From contig CAWGDC010000006.1 in assembly GCA_963821325.1 (NCBI GenBank), positions 248,001 through 312,000 of the forward strand: a stretch of DNA of 64,000 nucleotides, in the 5' to 3' direction. This DNA is from PALSA-555 sp963821325. GTDB lineage: Bacteria; Actinomycetota; Acidimicrobiia; IMCC26256; PALSA-555. Made by a program: the position numbers and the translations under genes. Below, in pieces: positions 27,138 through 38,250 of this stretch; position 1 is the stretch's first letter, and the number at the start of each line of letters is the position of its first letter. A model generated the notes under the pieces. It saw only the letters and a list, made by a program, of their open reading frames with translations. It ran no database searches and was not told the origin of the DNA.

Positions 27138-27816
27138 GTGCTCAAAGCAGTCGTCGGCTCGTTGAGCCTGAACCCCAAGCAGATCTTCGACTCGTTGAGC
27201 CCCTACGGCGAGCTCGTGGCGTGGCTGATGGTCTTCGCTGAGACCGGGTTGCTCGTCGGCTTCTTCCTCCCCGGCGACTCGCTGCTGTTCACCGCCGGCG
27301 TCCTCGCCGGGCAGGGCAAGCTGGACTTGTGGCTGCTGCTGCCCGGCGCGTTCGTCGGCGGCCGTGCTCGGCGACCAGCTCGGCTACACGATCGGCCACC
27401 GGGCTGGACCGCCGCTGTTCCGTCGACCCGACTCTCGGTTCTTCAAGCAGGAGTACGTCGAGCGCACGCACCACTTCTTCGAGCGGTACGGCTCGAAGGC
27501 CGTACTGCTCGCCCGGTTCGTCCCGGTGGTGCGGACCTTCATGCCGGTGCTCGCCGGGGTTGGGGAGATGGACCGGCGCACGTTCACCGTCTTCAACGTG
27601 GTCGGCGGGTTCGTCTGGGTCGTCGGGGTGACGATGCTCGGCTACGTGCTCGGCAACGCGATCGGCGGGAACATCGACACCTACCTGCTGCCGCTGATCG
27701 CGCTGATCATCCTGATCTCGTTCGTGCCGGTGTTCTTCGAGTGGCGCCGGGCCAAGCGCCGCCTCGCTGAGGGCGGACCGCCAGCCGCCGCACCACCCAC
27801 CGACGGCGGGGCCTGA
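27138..27816 (+). CDS. DedA-family membrane protein (frameshifted near 27360)
   Basis: About 226 residues. N-terminal LVAWLMVFAETGLLVGFFLPGDSLLFTAGVLAG is the DedA signature (E and PGD), then, after an extra base in GGCGGCC near 27360, AVLGDQLGYTIGHRAGPPLF, FFKQEYVERTHHFFERYGSKAVLLARFVPVVRTFMPVLAGVGEM, with the basic R of the second signature, and two C-terminal helices. DedA/SNARE-associated proteins move lipid carriers such as undecaprenyl phosphate or phosphatidylethanolamine across the membrane. GTG start at 27138. Divergent from topA. Confidence 0.88.
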
Positions 27817-27838
27817 CCGGCACACCCAGGCGCCGGCG

Positions 27839-30214
<2,376 letters not shown>

Positions 30215-30391
30215 GACCCCGAGCTCCTTCCCCTCGCTCCCCCGTCGGTCCCGCCGGTCCGAGGGTGACCTGCGGCCGAGCCCGGCCATGCCGGGAAGAG
30301 CCGCAACCTACTCGGTGGGCTGCCGCGCCGCGAACCGCGGGGCCGGACACGAGCCCCGGGCCCGCGGTGGCCCGGCAGTACCCTCCCGTGG

Positions 30392-31177
30392 GTGGAGGCC
30401 GCGTTCTTCGACCTCGACAAGACCGTCATCGCCAAGAGCAGCGTCTTGGCGTTCGGGCGCCCCTTCTACCGGGAGGGGCTGCTGTCCCGTTCCGCCATCG
30501 TGAAGAGCGCGTACGCGCAGGTGCTCTTCATGCTCGTCGGCGCCGACGAGCAGAAGATGGAGAAGCTGCGGGCCGCGATGCTCCAGATGATCCGGGGCTG
30601 GAACCAGGACCACGTCGCCCAGATCGTGCGCGAGACCCTCGCCGCGGTCGTGACCCCGATCATCTTCAAGGAGGCCCTCGACCTCATCGACGAGCACCAC
30701 GCCGCGGGGCGCATGGTGGTGCTCGTCAGCTCCGCGCCCGAGGAGGTGGTCCGGCCGCTCGGGGAGCATCTCGGCGTCGACGAGGTCATCGCCACCCGAG
30801 CCGAGGTCGACGAGCGCGGCGACTACACCGGCGAGCTCGCCTTCTACGGCTACGGGCCGTTCAAGGCCGAGGCGATGCGGGCCCTCGCCGCCGTCGAGGG
30901 CATCCCCTTGGACCGGTCCTACGCGTACTCGGACTCGATCACCGATGAGCCGATGCTGCGCGCCGTCGGGCATCCCGTGGCCGTGAACCCCGACCGCGAC
31001 CTCGCGCGGCTCGCGGAGGCCGAAGGCTGGGAGATCCGCCGCTTCGCCAAGCCGGTCCGGCTGCGGGACCGCATGGAAGGGGGGCCGGCGTGGGCCGCGA
31101 GCGGGGCGCTCGCCGCCGCCGGCGCCGGGGTCGCCGTGTGGTGGTGGTGGCGGCACCGGGAGCGCGTCGCCGCCTGA
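30392..31177 (+). CDS. HAD-IB family phosphatase (SerB/CicA-like)
   Basis: 261 residues. Motif I FFDLDKTVIAKSS (nucleophile Asp in DLDKT), motif II VLVSSAPEEV, motif IV YSDSITDEPML with metal-binding acids, giving HAD subfamily IB like actinobacterial SerB2-N/CicA-type proteins. The C-terminus has one hydrophobic helix (WAASGALAAAGAGVAVWWWW), suggesting membrane tethering, as in the 1-acyl-sn-glycerol-phosphate acyltransferase-linked HAD enzymes. GTG start at 30392. Stop overlaps the next ATG (TGATG), so it is cotranslated with the desulfhydrase gene. Confidence 0.85.
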   Translation: MEAAFFDLDKTVIAKSSVLAFGRPFYREGLLSRSAIVKSAYAQVLFMLVGADEQKMEKLRAAMLQMIRGWNQDHVAQIVRETLAAVVTPIIFKEALDLIDEHHAAGRMVVLVSSAPEEVVRPLGEHLGVDEVIATRAEVDERGDYTGELAFYGYGPFKAEAMRALAAVEGIPLDRSYAYSDSITDEPMLRAVGHPVAVNPDRDLARLAEAEGWEIRRFAKPVRLRDRMEGGPAWAASGALAAAGAGVAVWWWWRHRERVAA

Positions 31178-32160
31178 TGGCCTCACCCGATCGGGTGTGC
31201 CTGGCGCACCTCCCGACCCCGCTCGAGGCGATGCCACGCCTCACCGCCGCGCTCGGCGGCCCGCCGCTGTTCGTGAAGCGCGACGACTGCACCGGCCTCG
31301 CGCTCGGCGGCAACAAGGCCCGCAAGCTCGAGTGGCTCGCCGCCGAGGCGCTGGCCGGGGGCTGCGACGTGCTCGTCACCGGCGGCGGCCCCCAGAGCAA
31401 CCACGTGCGCATGACCGGCGCGACCGCCAACCGGATCGGCGTCGACTGCCACGTGGCGCTCGCCGGCGACCCGGCCGACCCGCCGAGCGGCAACCTGCTC
31501 GTCGACAAGCTGCTCGGCATCCACCTCCACTACACGGGACCCGCCGACTACTACGCGCTCGAGTCGGCGATCGAGGGCCTCGCCGCCGACCTCGCCCGGG
31601 CCGGTCGCCGTCCCTTCGCGATCCCCGTCGGGGGTGCGTCGGTGACGGGGGTGCTCGCCTACGCCGACGCGGCCGACGAGCTCCTCGGCCAGTGCGCCGG
31701 CGCAGGGATCGAGGTCCACGCGGTCGTCGTCGCCGACGGGTCGGGCGGGCACCCACGCCGGGCTGCTCGCCGGCCTCGGCGCCGACACCGCCGTGCTCGG
31801 CGTCGACGTCGGGACCCGCCCCGACCTTGACGTCGTCGTGCCCCGCCTCGCCGCCGCGGCCGCGTCGCAGGGTGCGACGCCCGGCGCCGCCGACCGTCGG
31901 TCGACATCGACCATGACCGCTTCGGCTCGGGGTACGGCGCGTCGACCGACGCGACCGTGGAGGCGATGGAGCTCGCGGCGCGCCTGGAGGGGCTGGTCCT
32001 CGACCCGGTGTACACGGGCAAGGCGATGGCCGGGCTGGTCGCGGCGGTCCGGGACGGGCGACTCGGGGGCGACGGCGCCGTCGTGTTCTGGCACACCGGA
32101 GGCGCGCCGGCGCTGTTCGCGGACCGGTACGCGGCGTCGCTGCGGGGCTCGGTGGGATGA
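31177..32160 (+). CDS. PLP-dependent D-cysteine desulfhydrase / ACC deaminase family (two compensating frameshifts)
   Basis: About 327 residues. Early part: LAHLPTPLEAMPRLTAALGGPPLFVKRDD, GLALGGNKARKLEWL (PLP-binding Lys), TGGGPQSNHVRMTGA. The frame shifts after VVADGSGG near 31745 (next frame gives THAGLLAGLGADTAVLGVDVG) and again near 31895 (DIDHDRFGSGYGAST...), ending GAVVFWHTGGAPALFADRYA, the conserved end of the family. The two shifts cancel. The family includes D-cysteine desulfhydrase and ACC deaminase; the residues seen do not decide between them. Coupled to the HAD gene. Confidence 0.82.
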
Positions 32161-32206
32161 GCCCGCGGCGTCGAGCCCGCCGGCGGCGGGCCCGACGTCG
32201 GGACGA

Positions 32207-32281
32207 TCAGGCTTCGCGGAGCTTGCGGGCCACCGCGACGCCGACCATGACCAGGATCAGAAGGACGAGCAGCTTCTTCAC
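32207..32281 (-). CDS. 24-residue membrane peptide
   Basis: VKKLLVLLILVMVGVAVARKL plus REA: a basic start, one hydrophobic helix and a basic end. The GTG at 32279-32281 has a strong GGGAGG site 6 nt upstream, which is why I call it. It resembles the N-terminal half of the short actinobacterial 'DLW-39' type peptides but lacks the DLW motif. Stands alone between the desulfhydrase and the DUF3093-like gene. Function unknown. Confidence 0.5.
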   Translation of the reverse strand: MKKLLVLLILVMVGVAVARKLREA

Positions 32282-32355
32282 GGTGCCTCCCTTTGGGCGA
32301 CGGTCCACGGTGAGGCTACCGCCCGGTGGGCTGGACCTTCTACGCTCCGCCGCTC

Positions 32356-32937
32356 GTGAGCATCGAGGCGGCCCAGCACCTCCAGTTCGAGGAGCGGGTG
32401 GGGCCGTCACCCCGGGCGTGGATCTGGCTGCCGGTGATCGTGGTCATCACCGCCCTGGCGATCTCACCCGTCGTGGTGCCCCTCGCGGTCATCGCCTGGT
32501 TCGTGAACGTGCTGCGGTACCGGGGCGTCGTGGTGCGGGTCGACGCCGACTACGTCTGGGTCAACCGCCGCTGGGCCCGCCTCGCCGCCCTCGACCTCGA
32601 CACGCTCGGCCGGGCCAGCAACACGTGGCCGTGGCGGTCCTTCAACCAGCGCTACCTCGGCGCGAACCCGATCTGGACCCGTGACTCGGTCGGGGTGCGG
32701 GGCACCGACGGGGGGAAGCGCTACTGGCTGTCGGTCGGCACGAACCGGCGCGACGAGCTGGTGCGCGTCCTCGAGAAGGCGGTCCCCGCCGCCCGCGAGC
32801 GGGCCGCGAGCGCCGGGCCGGCGGTCACGCCGCCGGGCTGGCATCCCGACCCGTGGCGCCGCAGCCCGCTGCGCTGGTGGGACGGCCACCAGTGGACGGG
32901 GTACACGTGGCCGCCACCCGGGGGTGGCGCGTCGTGA
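32356..32937 (+). CDS. DUF3093-like membrane protein with C-terminal DUF2510 motif
   Basis: 193 residues from the GTG at 32356 (an in-frame GTG at 32326 is possible). Two adjacent hydrophobic segments (IWLPVIVVITALAISPVVVP, LAVIAWFVNVL) precede a DUF3093-like beta-rich part (GVVVRVDADYVWVNRRWARLAA, DSVGVRGTDGGKRYWLSVGTNRRDEL), and the end is the WW-like DUF2510 motif PPGWHPDPWRRSPLRWWDGHQWTGYT. DUF2510 is a short membrane-adjacent domain of actinobacteria with unknown role. The stop overlaps the rhomboid start (GTGA). Confidence 0.7.
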   Translation: MSIEAAQHLQFEERVGPSPRAWIWLPVIVVITALAISPVVVPLAVIAWFVNVLRYRGVVVRVDADYVWVNRRWARLAALDLDTLGRASNTWPWRSFNQRYLGANPIWTRDSVGVRGTDGGKRYWLSVGTNRRDELVRVLEKAVPAARERAASAGPAVTPPGWHPDPWRRSPLRWWDGHQWTGYTWPPPGGGAS

Positions 32938-33740
32938 TCCCCATGGCCGACGAGAACCCGGTCCGGCACTTCCCGTGGTGCACGGTGCTGCTGATCCTGG
33001 CGTGCACGGTCGTGTACTTCGGGGTGCAGCCGAGCAAGGCCATCCACTTCTCGTGGAGCGGCATCGCCGAGTCGGTGAACACCAACGACCTGCGCTTCGA
33101 CGTCGACCACGCCGGCATCCCCTGCGAGCTGGTGCGCGGCCGGCCGCTCACCGAGCAGGAGTACCAGGACACCTTCGACAACGGGAACGCCGACGCGTGC
33201 ACGCACGGCACCGGGCCGGCGCACGACCCCGGCAAGAACGTCTACCTGGCCGCGTTCCTCACCATGTTCTTGCACGAGAGCATCCCGCACCTGTTCGGCA
33301 ACATGCTGTTCCTCTGGGTGTTCGGCAACAACATCGAGGACCGCAAAGGCTGGTGGCGGTTCCTGCTCCTGTACCTGGTCGGCGGGGCGATCGCGACCGC
33401 CACGCAGGTGGCCATCGACCCGAGCTCGACCGTGCCGATGATCGGCGCGTCGGGGGCGATCGCCGCCGTGATGGGCGCCTACCTCGCCTGCTACCCGAAG
33501 GCGCGGATCAAGTCGATGATCTTCTTCGGGCCGCTGCTGCTGCGGAAGGTGACCGCGGCGTGGCTGCTGATCCTGTGGTTCGTGCTGCAGTTCCAGTACG
33601 TCGCGTCGAACGCCGGCATCGCGTGGGGGGCGCACGTCGGCGGGTTCAGCTTCGGGATCCTCGTCGGCCTCTACTGGCGGGCCCGGGAGCGAACCGGTCG
33701 TCGCGCCGTGCCGCCCGTCGCGGCGCCGCTGCCCGCCTGA
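32934..33740 (+). CDS. Rhomboid family intramembrane serine protease
   Basis: 268 residues, about six or seven transmembrane helices. Catalytic motif GASGAI with Ser at about residue 173 and the partner His in WGAHVGGFSFG at about 234; HESIPHLFGNMLFLWVFG is the rhomboid helix-2 motif (HxxxHxxxN). An unusual ~60-residue periplasmic loop after helix 1 (residues 40-100) contains Cys pairs. Start GTG 32934 overlaps the upstream stop; an ATG at 32943 is an alternative. Cleaves transmembrane substrates; targets unknown. Confidence 0.9.
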   Translation: MIPMADENPVRHFPWCTVLLILACTVVYFGVQPSKAIHFSWSGIAESVNTNDLRFDVDHAGIPCELVRGRPLTEQEYQDTFDNGNADACTHGTGPAHDPGKNVYLAAFLTMFLHESIPHLFGNMLFLWVFGNNIEDRKGWWRFLLLYLVGGAIATATQVAIDPSSTVPMIGASGAIAAVMGAYLACYPKARIKSMIFFGPLLLRKVTAAWLLILWFVLQFQYVASNAGIAWGAHVGGFSFGILVGLYWRARERTGRRAVPPVAAPLPA

Positions 33741-33754
33741 TAGACCCGCCGGTT

Positions 33755-33848
33755 GGAGGTGAACGGGGCCTGGTGGCCCCCCTCGTCTTCAAAACGAGTG
33801 GGACGGGTGAACCCTGTCCGGTGGGTTCGATTCCTGCCACCTCCGCCA
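33755..33848 (+). tRNA. selC: tRNA-Sec (anticodon TCA)
   Basis: 94 nt including encoded CCA. Acceptor GGAGGTG pairs with CACCTCC, discriminator G, and the anticodon arm is CTCGT-CTTCAAA-ACGAG, anticodon TCA that reads UGA. A long variable arm (GGGACGGGTGAACCCTGTCC) precedes the T-arm GGTGGGTTCGATTCCTGCC. These are the traits of bacterial selenocysteine tRNA. It lies between the rhomboid gene and the sigma factor gene, about 18 kb from selA-selB. Confidence 0.93.
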
Positions 33849-33888
33849 CACCCCGACCCGGGCCGCCCGACGACGGGCGCGGCGGCGC

Positions 33889-34830
<942 letters not shown>

Positions 34831-35015
34831 TGGTGCCTTTCGAGGGTGAGAAGCCCGGCGGGACCGGGCCCGGAAGCGTGTTCCCGCAGGTGGGGGGCGG
34901 GTTCCTCCCGTACCATACGGTCCGTGTCAAGCGAGGCGGCGAGGCCCGCTCGCCTCGCCGGCCGCCCGTCGGGGGGGTCCACGCTACCGGCTCGGGGCCG
35001 CGGCGCCGGCACCGA

Positions 35016-35541
35016 TCAGGCCGGCGGGAGCGCCGTCTCCACCGCGGCGCGCCGGCGCGCTGCCCGGTCGGCGTCGCCCGCGAGGAGCCCCTCGAGGATG
35101 GCGAGGCCCTCCCCGAGGGCGGCGCGCTCGTCGTCGACGATGAGGTGCAGCCGGCGGGCGAGCGGACCGTCGCTCCAGGGGCTCGTGGCGTCGAGCAGCC
35201 GGTCGTAGTCGGCGAGGAGGCGGGGGACGAGCGCCTGGTACACGCCGGTGAGCCGCTCGACGGTCGGCAGGTCGGGCGGGCCCCGGACCACGTCGATCGC
35301 CGCCGACCCACCGGTCGTCGAGCGGCGCCGGGTCGGCCGCGCCGTCGTGGGTCCGGGTGTGGGGCCGCACCTCGGCGAGCAGCTCGGCGTGCCAGCCGTG
35401 ATGGCGGCTGTGGCGGGCGACGACCAGCTTGGCCGCCGCCTCCGGGACGGTCGGCACCCACCCGCCCAGCACGGCGAACGCGGCCTGCTCCCGCCAGCAG
35501 GCGTCCGCGACCCGGGCGGCGTTGGCGTCGATGCCCAGCAC
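35016..35541 (-). CDS. Hypothetical helical protein, ~175 aa (frameshifted near 35310)
   Basis: First part: DANAARVADACWREQAAFAVLGGWVPTVPEAAAKLVVARHSRHHGWHAELLAEV; after a frame change near 35310: IDVVRGPPDLPTVERLTGVYQALVPRLLADYDRLL...RRLHLIVDDERAALGEGLAILEGLLAG. Both parts are helical with spaced HxxxH (ARHSRHHGWH) and acidic residues, compatible with a ferritin-like or DinB-like bundle, but I cannot assign a family. The GTG at 35541 has no clear ribosome site. It is followed upstream by the EamA gene in the same direction, 36 bp away. Confidence 0.55.
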
Positions 35542-35577
35542 GGCGGCGATGGTAGGGGGGCCGCCGCGCCGGTCGGG

Positions 35578-36462
35578 TCAGAACGGCTTGGGGTCGAACT
35601 CCGGGTGCTCGGGGACGCGGCGGCCCCCGAGCTCGGCGACGAGGATGGCGGCGAGGATCACCGCGGCGCCGGCGAGGCGCGCCGCGCCGAGACGCTCGCC
35701 GTTGAGGTAGCCGGCGAACCCGGCGAAGACCGGCTCGAGGATCAAGATGAGCGCGGTGCGGCTCGGTCCGACGCGACGCTGCCCCCAGATCTGCAGGGAG
35801 AGCGCGACCGCCGAGCAGGCCACGCCGGTGAACGCCGCCGCGAACAGGGCGAGACCCGACAGGTGGCCGACGCCCTGCACGGCGGTCGGCGGCAGGCACA
35901 CGACCACGATGACGAGCATCTGGACCGTCGTGAACGGGATGGGGTGCAGCCGCGTCGCGTAGTCGTCCTGGTAGACGATCCAGACGGCGAAGAGCGCGGC
36001 GCAAAGCAGCGTCGCCAGGTCCCCGCCGCTCAACGCGACGGTCGCGCCGGTCAGCAGGTACAGGCCGACCGCGGCGACCGCCACGCCGACGAGCACCGAG
36101 CGCGGCGGGAGCCGGCGGCGCACCAGCCCCTCGACGAGCGGGGTGAGCACCACGTACAGGCCGGTGATGAACGCCGACGTCGACGGGGACACGAGGCGGA
36201 GGCCGACGGTCTGCGCCGCGTAGCCGCCGGCCAGGAGCGCGCCGGCGAGCAGCCCGCCGCGCCACAGCAGGCGCCGGTCCTCCCCCGTGCGGCGGGCGAT
36301 GAGCACCGCGAACGGCCCGAGCACGGCGACGGCGATCGCGAAGCGCAGCACCAGATACGCGAACGGCTCGATGTCACCGAGCGCGTCGTGGACCAGCGGG
36401 AACGTGGCACCGAACAGCAGCGCCGCGAGGACCAGCGCCCCCTGCGGCGCGTAGCGGCGCAT
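35578..36462 (-). CDS. EamA/DMT family transporter
   Basis: 294 residues with ten transmembrane helices in two EamA repeats (ALVLAALLFGATFPLVHDAL...; LLCAALFAVWIVYQDDY...). The first repeat ends VSPSTSAFITGLYVVLTPLVEGL and the second has SRTALILILEPVFAGFAGYLNGERLG, the family hallmark. Exports or imports small metabolites; substrate unknown. ATG at 36462. The NAD synthetase gene lies 16 bp upstream in the same direction, so the three minus-strand genes may form an operon. Confidence 0.87.
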   Translation of the reverse strand: MRRYAPQGALVLAALLFGATFPLVHDALGDIEPFAYLVLRFAIAVAVLGPFAVLIARRTGEDRRLLWRGGLLAGALLAGGYAAQTVGLRLVSPSTSAFITGLYVVLTPLVEGLVRRRLPPRSVLVGVAVAAVGLYLLTGATVALSGGDLATLLCAALFAVWIVYQDDYATRLHPIPFTTVQMLVIVVVCLPPTAVQGVGHLSGLALFAAAFTGVACSAVALSLQIWGQRRVGPSRTALILILEPVFAGFAGYLNGERLGAARLAGAAVILAAILVAELGGRRVPEHPEFDPKPF

Positions 36463-36478
36463 CGTCGCCGGCGAGGGC

Positions 36479-38188
36479 TCAGCCGGGCCAGCGGTTCGTG
36501 ATCGGCAGCCGCCGGTCCTTGCCGAACGCCTTCGGTGACACCCGCACCCCGGGTGCGGCCTGCCGTCGCTTGTACTCGTTGCGGTCGATGAGCGCCGCGG
36601 CGCGGCGCACCATGTCGGGGTCGTAGCCCGCGTCGATCAGCTCGCTCACCGACCGGTCCCCCTCGACGTACTCCTCGACGATCGGGTCGAGGTCCGCGTA
36701 GTCGGGCAGCGAATCGCTGTCCCGCTGGTCGGGCCGCAGCTCGGCGCTCGGGGGCTTCTCGAGCACCGCGTCGGGGATCACCGCCCGGCCGGCCCGGTCG
36801 TTGCGGTCCCGCGCGAGCGCGTACACGAGCGTCTTCGGCACGTCCTTGATCACCGAGAACCCGCCGGCCATGTCGCCGTACAGCGTGGAGTACCCGACGG
36901 CGGTCTCGCTCTTGTTGCCGGTGGTGAGCACCAGCCAGCCGCGCTTGTTCGACACCGTCATGAGGATCGTGCCGCGGATGCGAGCCTGCAGGTTCTCCTC
37001 GGCGAGGCCCGGCGGCCCGCTCGACAGCGGCTCGGCGAGCATGTCGAGGAACGCCTCGTGGGCCGGCTCGATCGGCACGACGAAGTCGCGGATCCCGAGG
37101 TTGGCGACCAGCGTCTCGGCGTCGGTGACGCTGCCGGCGCTCGAGAACCGCGACGGCATCAGGATCCCGACGACATGGTCGGCGCCGAGGGCGTCGACCG
37201 CGACCGCCGCCACGAGCGACGAATCGATGCCGCCCGACAGCCCGACGAGCACGTCGGTGAACCCGTTCTTGCGAACGTAGTCGCGGGTGCCGAGCACCAG
37301 CGCCTCGTACACCTCCCGGACGGGCGGGAGCGGCTCCTCCACCCGCGGCGGGAGCGGCGCCTCCCCGAGGCGCACGTCGCTCACGAGCACCTCGGGCAGC
37401 GCCCCGGCCCGTGACCGGCCCCGCGGGTCGAGCGCCCGGCGGCGGGACGCCGGTCGGACGTCGGCGTCGACGAGGAGCAGGTCCTCCTCGAACTGGCGGG
37501 CCCGGGCCAGCACCCGGCCGGTCTCGTCGAAGAACAGCGACCCGCCGTCGAAGACGAGCTCGTCCTGACCGCCGACGAGGTTCACGTAGAGGATCGGCAC
37601 CGCGGCGTCGGCCGCCCGGGTGGCGAGCATCGTCTCGCGCTCGCGCAGACGCCCCGCCGAGTAGGGCGACGCGTTGATGTTGACGACCAGCTCCGCACCA
37701 CCGGCGGCCTCGGTGAGCACCGGCCCGGTCGGGCTCCACGCGTCCTCGCAGATGCTCACGCCCACCCGGGTGCCGGCCACGACGAACAGCGGCCCGTCGA
37801 CCCGCCCCGGCTCGAAGTAGCGCTGCTCGTCGAACACCGCGTAGTTGGGCAGCAGGTGCTTGTGGTACACGCCGATCACCCGGCCCTGCGCGCACACCGC
37901 GGCCGCGTTGTACAGGTCGCGGTCGGCGTGCGGGAACCCGATCACCGCCGCGGCCCGGCCCGTGCGGGCCGCCAGCTTCTCCAGCCACTCGCCGGCCTGC
38001 GCCACGAACGCCGGCCGCAGCAGCAGGTCCTCGGGCGGGTAGCCGGTCACGGCCAGCTCGGGGAACGCCACCAGATCGGCGCCGTCGGCCTCGGCACGGT
38101 CGTACGCGTCGAGGATCCGCGCCGCGTTGCCCTCGAGGTCGCCGACCACGAGGTCGAGCTGAGCGGCAGCGAGGCGCAGTCGCGGCAT
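36479..38188 (-). CDS. nadE: Glutamine-dependent NAD+ synthetase
   Basis: 569 residues. N-terminal nitrilase-type glutaminase domain with the Glu-Lys-Cys triad: FPELAVTGYP (E), YHKHLLPNYAVFDE (K), VGVSICEDAW (C). C-terminal synthetase domain with ATP pyrophosphatase P-loop VGLSGGIDSSLVAAVA, TGNKSETAVGYSTLYGDMAGGF and a basic end EYKRRQAAPGVRVSPKAFGKDRRLPI. Converts deamido-NAD to NAD using glutamine. ATG at 38186-38188; shares a 62-bp divergent promoter region with glnE. Confidence 0.93.
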   Translation of the reverse strand: MPRLRLAAAQLDLVVGDLEGNAARILDAYDRAEADGADLVAFPELAVTGYPPEDLLLRPAFVAQAGEWLEKLAARTGRAAAVIGFPHADRDLYNAAAVCAQGRVIGVYHKHLLPNYAVFDEQRYFEPGRVDGPLFVVAGTRVGVSICEDAWSPTGPVLTEAAGGAELVVNINASPYSAGRLRERETMLATRAADAAVPILYVNLVGGQDELVFDGGSLFFDETGRVLARARQFEEDLLLVDADVRPASRRRALDPRGRSRAGALPEVLVSDVRLGEAPLPPRVEEPLPPVREVYEALVLGTRDYVRKNGFTDVLVGLSGGIDSSLVAAVAVDALGADHVVGILMPSRFSSAGSVTDAETLVANLGIRDFVVPIEPAHEAFLDMLAEPLSSGPPGLAEENLQARIRGTILMTVSNKRGWLVLTTGNKSETAVGYSTLYGDMAGGFSVIKDVPKTLVYALARDRNDRAGRAVIPDAVLEKPPSAELRPDQRDSDSLPDYADLDPIVEEYVEGDRSVSELIDAGYDPDMVRRAAALIDRNEYKRRQAAPGVRVSPKAFGKDRRLPITNRWPG

Positions 38189-38250
38189 GCCTCCAAGGAT
38201 ACGGCGACCCTCCCGAACCGGGTCGGGGACCGGCGCGACACACTGGCCGG

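Noticed and set aside
34905..34935. TTGACA upstream of the sigma factor gene as a -35 box
   Set aside because: The only TA-rich hexamer (TATGGT) is 7 bp away, too close for a promoter, and nothing -10-like lies at 16-18 bp.
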